Shown piece by piece: positions 22,001 to 28,605 of a DNA stretch of 28,605 nucleotides. Both the position numbers and the translations under genes were made by a program. Below the pieces are notes generated by a model. That model made no database searches. It was not told the DNA's origin and saw only the letters and a list, made by a program, of their open reading frames with translations. How positions within the stretch are numbered: position 1 is the first letter of the stretch; each line of letters opens with the position of its first letter. Source of the DNA: Ophiosphaerella korrae. Lineage: Eukaryota; Ascomycota; Dothideomycetes; Pleosporales; Phaeosphaeriaceae. Location of the stretch: assembly GCA_028456385.1 (NCBI GenBank), contig JALNQF010000459.1:1-28605 (forward strand), in the 5' to 3' direction.

Positions 22001-23800
22001 CTAGTATATTAAAGTTAAAGGTTTCTAGCTTTATTTATTTAGCTATTAGGTCTTCTTAGTAAATTACTACTTTATATAAGTAGTTATATTTTACTATAGC
22101 TTTTTTTTATAGAGCTTTATACTAAGTAGCTCTTTAGCCTAAGGTATTATATTACTATATAATATAGTTGTAGTCTAAGAGTAATTATACTAGGTATTCT
22201 TAGAGTTAGGCTAATTAGTTATCTTATTAAAAGAGCTATTTATCTACTTTACTTACTCTAGCTATAAGCTTCTAGTTTTATTTATTTACTAAGTTAATTA
22301 CGTCTTATATTTACGTATTTATAACTACTAAGTATAATACTTTTCTAGTTAAGGTAAACTTTCTAAGAAATAAGTAATTACTAGGTTTATTATCTTTAAT
22401 TCTTTAGTGTAAAGTTAGTAATAGAGTATAAAACAAGAGTTAGAGCTTAGTAAACTTAGTAAGTAATTTCTTAAGTTTATCTTAAAATATAAAGACTATT
22501 CCTAGTAATAAGTCTTTATTAATTATAGTGTTTAGTAGTAAATTATCTCTTAGCTCTTCTAGGTTCTCTAGCTTAGGTATAGGCTAGGGTAATAATACTT
22601 AGCTAACGTTTAGTTAAGTATTATTAATTAAATTGTTTAATATAGTCTAGTTATTAAAAGAGACCTTAGTAACTAGTCTATACCTTAAGGAGCTACCTTA
22701 GTTAAAAGGAGTAAAGTCTATATCTAGGTTAAATTCTTTTATAATAAGTTAGTTAAGAGTAGTTAAGTTTATTATAAAGCTATTAGCTAAAAAAGTACCT
22801 AGTACTTATTAAAGAATTATATTAGGTTAGAAATTTAGTTTACTAGGTAGTCTTAGCTAAATAAAAGATTTAAAGTCTATTACTTATTTTCTTTTATTTT
22901 TCTATAAAAGAGTCCTAAGATATTATTAGAAGTTACTTAGCGCTTTTTTTATTAGAGTAGTTAGTATAGTAAGTCTCTAAGTCTATTTTTCTAGAGACTT
23001 AGTTCTAGCGCGTATTTTATAGATTTTTTATAGTATAGTAGCTTTAGAGTATTCTTTTAGTTTCTTACTAGATCTATAGTCTACTATTTATAGCGTATTT
23101 TTATCTTATAAGTATACTTAGTATAAGTAATAAAGAGGTTTTAAGTTAGTATTATTTTAGTTTAAAAAGCTAGCTTTTAAGTAGATAGAAGATTTTTTAT
23201 ATAACTAAGTTATAGTATAATAAGCTAAGTTATAGTAGTTATATACTATATTAGTGTATTTAGCTATTAGTTTATAGAGATTTAGATCTTTAGTACTAGC
23301 TAGTAAAGGTTTTAGTAGAGTCTAGGGCGCTTTATTACTTAGTTCTTATAAATTAAGTACTAGTAATTTATATAAGTTTAGACGTCTTATTTTTCTTTAG
23401 TACTACTACTTAGGTTTAATACCTAGTATAAGCACGCCCTTACCTAGGTATACGTAATAAGTATAAGCTAAAACTTTATAACCTATAAAGTAGTTAAACT
23501 ACTTTTTTTTAGTATATATTTCTTTCTAGAATATTAGCGCTAGTACTAGTAAAAAGAAAGTACTAGAAACCTTAACTAGAACTATAAAATAGTAAACTCA
23601 AGAGGCTACCTAGCGTACTATAGCTAAGGTAAGATCTAATTCCTAGTAGTATAGTTCTTTTTAGCTAGCGAGGCTTAATTAAGAGTTAGCTACAATTAGC
23701 TATCTTATAGTAACTCTAGTATAAGTAAGAAAGCTACTAGTATAGTTCTAGGTTATAGAGAGGCCTATAAAAGTAAAATATTTATAAAGATCTACTATTA
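22001..23800 (-). pseudogene. Element C leader or gag N-terminal region, unassigned
   Basis: About 1.8 kb between the 5' LTR and the recognisable gag part of C. It is strongly RIPed, with almost no CpA or TpG. No domain was recognised on either strand. It is longer than a usual Gypsy leader, so it may hold a long gag N-terminus, an additional gene or a smaller nested insertion. The minus strand directly inside the LTR reads TAATAGTAGATC, which could derive from an initiator-tRNA-type primer site, but this is weak. Confidence 0.35.
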
Positions 23801-23946
23801 TATAAGGTAGACTTTACGCAAGATAACTTAATAAGGTAGTTTTAATAATTAACTAAAAAGAGTAAATAGTAGATAAAGCTATCTAAGTAAGTACTAGGTA
23901 TATATACCTAGTAGCTTACTAAGCGCTAACTAAAAGTAGAAAGGTA
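23801..23946 (-). repeat. Element C 5' LTR
   Basis: Pairs with 1753-1898. Both run from TATAAGGTAGAC to GAAAGGTA and then share two more bases (GT) before diverging. Element X begins only about six bases further on. Confidence 0.75.
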
Positions 23947-23951
23947 GTTAA

Positions 23952-24024
23952 ATGTTAGTAAGTTGTAAACTTACTAACATATTAGTAAGTTTACAATATT
24001 AGTAAGTTGTAACTTACTAATATT
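23952..24024. repeat. Palindromes at the start of the element X LTR
   Basis: Two perfect hairpins are built from the same word, ttagtaagtt/aacttactaa. The first has 13-bp arms around a GTA loop (23952-23980), the second 14-bp arms around GT (23995-24024). A further ttagtaagttt copy lies between them. They keep TG and CA dinucleotides although the surroundings have lost them. An inverted relative is at 28570-28598. Confidence 0.8.
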
Positions 24025-24432
24025 AGTGCGAGAATAAGAGATATAAGAGATAACTCTCTTATAATAAGATAAGTAAAGTAATAACCTAGATTAGGAAATA
24101 AACTATAACCTTAATACGTAATATAAAGTAATCTATAAACCTATATAATAGATTAAAAGTAATTTATAAATACGTATAATAGATTAAAGTAATTTATAAG
24201 AGGCGTATAATAGATTAGTAAAAGTATATAGTTAGTAGTAATATATATCCTTAAGATAGTATTAGTAATCTAATCTCTAACTAAGAGCAATAATATATTA
24301 ATATCGTAAGATATTAACCTATTATTTATAGTTAATTACTTAATTACTATATAAGCTTTTACTATTAACTTTTAATCTACTAGCAACTCTCCTAGTAGTT
24401 ACTTGTAGTTAATAACAAGTAACTCTATTACA
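23953..24432 (+). repeat. Element X 5' LTR
   Basis: 480 bp starting TGTTAGTAAG and ending ACTCTATTACA, so both canonical LTR ends (TG...CA) survive. Its last ~240 bp, read on the minus strand from TGTAATAGAGTTACTTG onward, match the beginning of the LTR at 26536 and the solo LTR at 131. Shared marks are 'gcttatatagtaatta', 'aactataaataatag', 'tagagattagattactaatactatc' and 'attactactaact'. The other half is unrelated to those LTRs. A gag-like gene follows on the plus strand, which makes this the 5' LTR. The matching 3' LTR is not in the window. Confidence 0.7.
24126..24220. repeat. 31-bp tandem repeat in the X LTR
   Basis: The word ATAATAGATTA recurs at 24145, 24176 and 24207, a period of 31 bp. 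The first two units are ataatagattaaaagtaatttataaatacgt-like, and a partial unit precedes them ('gtaatctataaacctat'). Confidence 0.7.
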
Positions 24433-24529
24433 CCTTACTAATCTAGTTATTAGAAGAAGTAAAGCGTAAGTAGTATATAGTCTAAGCTAATATAATAGTA
24501 GAAAGCTTAACTAAGAAAAGAAGTAAAGT

Positions 24530-26535
24530 ACCTCTAAGTAGTTATAAGTTAGATAGAACTAACTAGGTAGTAGTTAAAATATACTTAAACAACCTAATCG
24601 CTAAAAAAGGGGATATACAATTAATAATTAATACCCTAGAAACGTAGAACATAGAACTATAAGACTACGTTAACTAAAATAAAGCTTAGATTAAAGCTAT
24701 TATAGTAAGTTAGAACTAGATAGAATAAATTACTAAAAGATTAGAGATAAGTATAATAAAGAAACTACTTAAGATACCTATACTTAAGAAATTTAATAGA
24801 TTAAAAGAGAAATTAAGACTCTTCTAAGCTTTAGTATAACTCTAAATAGATATCTAAGTAACTTACTTTAATATAGAAGAAAACAAGGTAGTATATATTA
24901 GTCTATACTTTAAAGAAGATATAATAAGATAGTTTAAACTCTATTAGATAGATTATACCCTATAAGCCCTAAAAATAAAGAAAGATAAGATAATAGCTAT
25001 ATTTAGAAATTATAAATACTTTGTATAACAAATAAGAGTAGTATTTAAAGATATAGATATTACCTAATAAGCTAAAGAAAAGCTTAAAAGACTTAAATAA
25101 TATAAGAGTTTTTTAGAATATATATTATAATTTAAATAACTATCCTAGAATATAGAATAGAATAAACTATCCCTAATATTAAAGTTTAAGTAAAGAATAA
25201 GTAAAGTAATTTAATACAAATTAATTTAAATAGAAAATCTAAGGATACTAGAAGCTTTAAAGAAATATATAATCTAAGTAGATAATAATCTTTAAGAATA
25301 GAAGAAAAACAAGTATTAGGGATAATCTAATAACTACAATAGAGGAGACCTTATAATCCTTAATACTAACAAAGATAGAAAAAAAAAAGAGTAAAGACTT
25401 TATATACTTTAACTATAGTAAGAAAGGCTACTATATAAAAGATTACTAGTTAAAAAAAAAGATATAGTATATTATAAATTTCGGAAACTAAGATACTTTA
25501 TAAAAGACTATAGAAGTAAAGACCCTAAAAAGGAAAAAGAAGCCTAGTTAAAAATAACTAAATATAAGAAAAAAGTACTAAAAGTATAAGCTAAGCTCTA
25601 AAAGAAAGTAGTAGTAACTAGAGAAATATAGTACACGATACTCTATTAGACCTTTTATTATAATAATAACTACTATATATCTCTTTCTAGTAAGTAGGAA
25701 GTAAAATAGTTCTTATAGAAAAATAGAAAAGTAGTAATAAAAGAAAGAATTTAAAACTAGCTTAAAGAGATAAAATATCTAAGAGACCTACTAATAGAAG
25801 ATTTAGAAAAAGAAGAAGCCTTAGTACTCTTAATTACTACTAAAGGACTAGTAAGAGATAAAGAAACTACTACAATTACTTCTAAAAGACTAAGAGGAGA
25901 TAAGAGATATACTAATATAAAAAGTATAAAGTATACCAAGTTAGATATATATAGCTATAATATATATATAATAATAGATATAGTAAAACAAAATAAAGAA
26001 TAGTATTTTATTTAGAAATACTTACTAGTTATAAGTATAGAGGAAGCGTATAAAGACTAGAAAGAACGTAATTATAAAGTAATAAGGTTTATAATATTCT
26101 AAAAATAGATAGAATAATATATAGTTATAGTAAGAAAAATACTTACCTAAAGAGAATAGTAGTACTTTATAAAAAAGACGTAATAGATTAATAAAGCCTA
26201 TATACTACGTATACTAGTAGTATACTACGTTCTAGTAACTACAAGACCTAGTATAGATAGATACTAAATAGGAGACAATAAAAGAATAGATTTAGAATAT
26301 CTAGTATACTTTAAAATATTATAGATATTATACCTAAATACAAATTACTATATATATAAAGAATTAAAAGTATAAAACTATATATAGCTAATATAAAAGA
26401 AAGAATATAATTATATAAGAGTAATCTTAAGAAAAGATATCTAAGGTTAGGAAATAATTAAAATACCTAACAAAGAATATATAGTAATTAGACTAGAACT
26501 AAAATTATCTAAAGAATATATTTAAAGAAGACTAG
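24530..26535 (+). pseudogene. Element X gag-like gene with CCHC knuckle
   Basis: RIP-broken plus-strand gene downstream of the X LTR. From about 24785 a capsid-like region of the Ty3/Gypsy gag type reads 'KKFNRLKEKLRLLQALV', then 'FKEDIIR.FKLYQIDY' and 'YKSFLEYILQFKQL' (about 25100-25145). A CCHC knuckle at about 25408-25449 reads Y-F-N-Y-S-K-K-G-Y-Y-I-K-D-Y, that is C-F-N-C-x-K-K-G-H-Y-I-K-D-C before mutation. Downstream at about 25650-25720 is a stretch that restores to a 'TFCYDNNC.THLSSK..A.WFP'-like, Cys/His-containing segment. I associate this with the C-terminal part of fungal Gypsy gag proteins, from memory only. The trace runs up to the LTR at 26536, where Y interrupts X. No pol of X is visible. 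Confidence 0.7.
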
Positions 26536-26977
26536 TGTAATAGAGTTACTTAGGTCGACTTCCTAATAACCTATTAGGGTATTAGTAGATTGTAAGGTAA
26601 TAACAAAAGCTTATATAGTAATTAGTAATAACTATAAATAATAGTTAATTTGTGTGTACAATATTAAGTATTAGCGTTCTAGGTTAGAGATTAGATTACT
26701 AATACTATCCTAATAATACGCATTACTACTAACTTTATACTTATATTTCTTAGCTAGCTTCGTGCTTTGTATTTACTAAGATTGCAAATTATAAAGTTAT
26801 TATATATTTAGCTTTATAGTTTGTATTTACTAAGATTATAAATTACAAAGTTATTATATATCTCTATTATAGTTAGCTTCTTAATTAAGTTTATTACCTT
26901 ACAAGTTATACGTGTTGTTGTTATCTATAGTAGGGCTAATTAGCTTAAGTTAGTTTTCTCTTGTTATAGCTATAACA
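26536..26977 (-). repeat. Element Y 3' LTR
   Basis: 442 bp from TGTAATAGAG to GCTATAACA on the plus strand, with canonical ends intact. It is homologous to the solo LTR at 131-522. The purine tract (minus strand) to its right shows that it is the 3' LTR of a minus-strand element. It keeps unusually many TpG/CpA for this window (for example 'tttgtgtgtacaat' at about 26650), so it is among the least RIPed parts. Confidence 0.8.
26766..26873. repeat. 54-bp direct repeat in the Y LTR
   Basis: TTTGTATTTACTAAGATT starts at 26766 and again at 26820, an offset of 54 bp. Both copies continue through 'aaattaYaaagttattatatat'. The solo LTR at 131-522 has only one such unit (around 370-410), which accounts for most of the length difference. 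Confidence 0.8.
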
Positions 26978-26990
26978 CTATTCTCCTCTC
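26978..26990 (-). other. Element Y polypurine tract
   Basis: The minus strand reads GAGAGGAGAATAG directly before the 3' LTR, similar to the tracts of A and B (AGAGGAATAG / AGAGGATAG). Confidence 0.7.
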
Positions 26991-27069
26991 TAAGTAGGTT
27001 CTTATTTCTCTACCCTAGGCCTAAGGTTATTAGTCTAGTTTCTTTGTTTATTTCTAATTCCTTATTATT

Positions 27070-27600
27070 CTCTATATCTTCTCGTTCTAATTATAATAAA
27101 CTCTTTCTTATTACTTGTATTACTTATAATAGAGTTAAAATATTTCTATACGCTTATTATACTTAATTAAAGCTTACTTATCTTGTATCCTTAAAGGATA
27201 GTAAATACTATAGCAAGTGTATCCTTACTAAAATTTAATACAAGTATACTTCTTTAGGTATTTCTCTTATAGAATATAAGTACTTAATTTCTATATAATC
27301 TCTTCTTGCTAAGTTATATAGGGCGAGCTATTAACTAAGCTTAAGAGATACTATTATTATAGCTTATAGAAGCTAAGGCTAAGTATAAGCTAACTCTTTA
27401 TAAGCTAGTAGATATTTATTCTTATATTAAGTATCTTTGTAAGATATAGGCTTATAATAATACTAAATTATCTAAATAGTCTTATACCTTAAAGGCTAAG
27501 ATAGACCTTAAAGACGCTATAGAGGCTACTCTAGCTCCTATTATATTAGATATTTCTAACGTCTCTCTATTTATTATTAGTAGTACTAATTTTCTTAGTT
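27070..27600 (+). pseudogene. Possible Cys-containing, coiled-coil gene convergent to pol in element Y
   Basis: Lies between the pol end and polypurine tract of Y, on the opposite strand. One plus-strand frame reads 'LKLTYLVSLKDSKYYSKCIL', where reversing RIP could give a C-x2-C-type site (K-D-S-x-x-C-S-K-C). After a frame change near 27350 it reads 'LIEAKAKYKLTLYKLVDIYSYIK' and 'LKAKIDLKDAIEATLAPII', a likely coiled coil. The overall plan, a short cysteine motif followed by a helix, resembles uncharacterised proteins often seen in fungal repeats, but the match is impressionistic. CpA/TpG survival in the segment follows the minus-strand element rather than a plus-strand gene, which counts against it. 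Confidence 0.33.
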
Positions 27601-28300
27601 TACTACTAAGTAGTCTAGAGAGTTTTAATTTTAGAACTCCTCTAGTTTCTTAGAGTAGTTAAGGTTATCTTCTAGTTCCTATATATCTTCTTATAGTTAT
27701 CCTTTTTTATCTATACTTATCTATTTTACTAAGTAGTAGTCTCTACTATTATAGAACTAGTATACTAGGATTTCTTTAACTTCCTATTCTTCTTATTCTC
27801 TTTATATATCTACTTTATATACTAGTAGTTCTATATTTTATAGTACTATCTCTAATAGTACTATATAGAAGGTTAGGTATATCTTTATTTTACTTAGTAG
27901 CTTTAGTTTAAATATAACTAGTATAACTTCCTTTTTAACTTTATATAGTCTAATCTTTTTATAATTAAGTTTTAAGCTTAATTATTTACTCTTTATATTT
28001 TTTTATACTAACTATACTTTTTCTCTCTTTCTAAATTAAGGTCCCTCTTTATATTTTTTATTATAGTACTTTACTATTTAATTGTATAGGAATTCTATAT
28101 CTTGTCTTAGTTAATTATATATATCTCTAAGTCTATTAGTAAAGTTTTCTCCTTTTAGAGTCTAAGATTCTATATTTCTTAGTATTTTATATATATTAGG
28201 GTTAAATCTATAATTTATAAAAAAGAGTAATACTCCTATTATTATAGGGTTATATACCTAATATAGATTTAGGGCCTAAGAGCTTATTAGTCTTAGAGAT
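27601..28300 (-). pseudogene. Element Y pol C-terminus: integrase end and chromodomain
   Basis: Minus-strand remnant. At about 28200-28255 it reads 'PYNNRSITLF' (A-Y-N-N...I-T-P-F-F before RIP), typical of the end of the Gypsy integrase core. It is followed by 'LRDIYN.LRQDIEFL' (about 28080-28125), 'YKEGP' and 'LNYKKIGPYKV'-like sequence (about 27960-28060), and 'IYPTFYIVLLE' (I-H-P-T-F-H-V-S-L-L before RIP, about 27875-27910). The chromodomain, 'VKEILVY' and 'YYLVKQI', lies at about 27710-27790. The end near 27610 is followed by the extra segment and the polypurine tract. Nothing upstream of the A-Y-N-N box is convincing. Confidence 0.72.
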
Positions 28301-28514
28301 CTTAAACTTTATTAGCTAAACTAACTCTAAATATTATTTGCCCTCCTATAGGTTATATCTTACTACCTAAAGGCCTATTAGCTACTCTCTCTTACCTCTC
28401 CTCTTTAATAGTGTACCTCCTTATAAGCCCTTAGTACTTATATTTCTCTAGTAACTACTTACTCCCTTTTTACTATTCCTTTCTTTATAATACTCTACTA
28501 TACTATTACTATAT
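28301..28514. other. Unassigned junction segment
   Basis: RIPed sequence between the truncated Y pol and the inverted LTR piece. The minus strand includes a purine-rich run, AAAGAGGAGAGGTAAGAGAG (about 28388-28407), that looks like a polypurine tract. No LTR boundary was found beside it. No coding motif was seen. Confidence 0.35.
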
Positions 28515-28605
28515 TCTTTGTACTATTATTATAAAGGAGTTATCTCTTATATCTCTTATTTTCGTACTAATATTAGTAAGTTTATAACTTACTAATATAG
28601 TAAAC
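28515..28605 (-). repeat. Inverted partial LTR of the X type at the window edge
   Basis: Read on the minus strand, the last ~90 bases match the start of the X LTR: palindromic ttagtaagtt/aacttactaa words, then TATTAGTACGAAAATAAGAG and 'atataagagataactc', against 'attagtgcgagaataagag' and the same continuation at 24017-24060. Similarity fades at about 28515. The hairpin here spans 28570-28598 with 13-bp arms around TAT. The outer end lies beyond the window. Confidence 0.7.

Larger units (their letters stand above)
1753..23946 (-). mobile_element. Element C: RIPed Ty3/Gypsy chromovirus, split by elements B and A
   Basis: The outermost element of the nest, about 8.4 kb when the insertion at 4581-18407 and one GTTTT are removed. 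On the minus strand the order is 5' LTR (23801-23946), long leader/gag with CCHC knuckle (21003-21044), protease DSGA-like site (20557-20580), RT YIDDILIYS-like box (19330-19356), RNase H (about 18690-18790), the insertion, integrase (about 3480-4540), chromodomain (about 2880-3090), a repeat-containing tail and the 3' LTR (1753-1898). This order fits Ty3/Gypsy (Metaviridae) chromoviruses. All domains are full of RIP stops. No matching target duplication was found (AAAGG on the left, GTTAA on the right). Confidence 0.8.
26536..28300 (-). mobile_element. Element Y: 3' end of a minus-strand Ty3/Gypsy chromovirus
   Basis: Consists of the 3' LTR (26536-26977), a polypurine tract (26978-26990), about 0.6 kb of extra sequence and the C-terminal end of pol (integrase end, chromodomain). 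The upstream pol, gag and 5' LTR are absent: recognisable pol ends near 28290, and by about 28515 the sequence is an inverted X-type LTR piece. Y therefore appears truncated by deletion or by another insertion. The left flank ACTAG could be half of a target duplication, but the right half is not present to test it. Confidence 0.7.

Noticed and set aside
25757..25939. Minus-strand open frame of 60 codons, the longest open stretch
   Set aside because: It lies antisense within the X gag-like gene, is leucine/serine-rich low complexity, has no motif, and is open only because RIP stops happen to be spaced out here.
23953..28605. A DNA transposon with terminal inverted repeats
   Set aside because: The left end continues into a bona fide LTR followed by gag. 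Contents are gag and Gypsy pol, no transposase motif was seen, and the right end is incomplete, so it is kept only as an alternative.

Overview
The window is a block of nested, heavily mutated LTR retrotransposons from what looks like an AT-rich, gene-poor region of a filamentous ascomycete (Pezizomycotina). The signature is repeat-induced point mutation (RIP, CpA to TpA on both strands). The first 300 bases contain no CpA and only a handful of TpG, while TpA is everywhere and CpG persists. Every reading frame is full of TAA and TAG and almost free of TGA, so no gene is intact. Because RIP creates TAA/TAG on both strands, an 'open after reversing RIP' frame proves nothing alone. Gene calls below rest on protein motifs, on agreement between copies, or on LTR/target-site geometry. 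No intact host gene, tRNA or rRNA was seen.

Layout. (1) 1-1752: unassigned RIPed DNA holding a solo LTR (131-522, target duplication CTTAG). (2) 1753-23946: element C, a minus-strand Ty3/Gypsy chromovirus with short (~146 bp) LTRs. It is split between RNase H and integrase by (3) element B, 4581-18407, a minus-strand Ty3/Gypsy chromovirus with 442-bp LTRs and target duplication GTTTT. B is split inside gag by (4) element A, 10197-17014, a plus-strand member of the same family as B with 443-bp LTRs and target duplication CTTAC. The order of insertion is therefore C, then B, then A. (5) 23953-28605: element X (plus strand, 480-bp 5' LTR with hairpin-like start, then a gag-like gene). It is interrupted by the 3' end of element Y (minus strand: integrase C-terminus, chromodomain, 3' LTR 26536-26977). 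The window ends in an inverted piece of an X-type LTR.

A and B have the standard chromovirus order LTR, gag with CCHC knuckle, protease, RT, RNase H, integrase, chromodomain, then about 0.6 kb of extra sequence, polypurine tract and LTR. The extra 3' segment of A/B, and the equivalent one in Y, can each be read as a gene convergent to pol. This is the most interesting, though unproven, biological suggestion here. Other notable structures are a five-unit 14-bp array around TCTAGA in all four A/B LTRs, X and Y LTRs that share one half but not the other, and a consistent survival of CpA over TpG on the sense strand of the elements.
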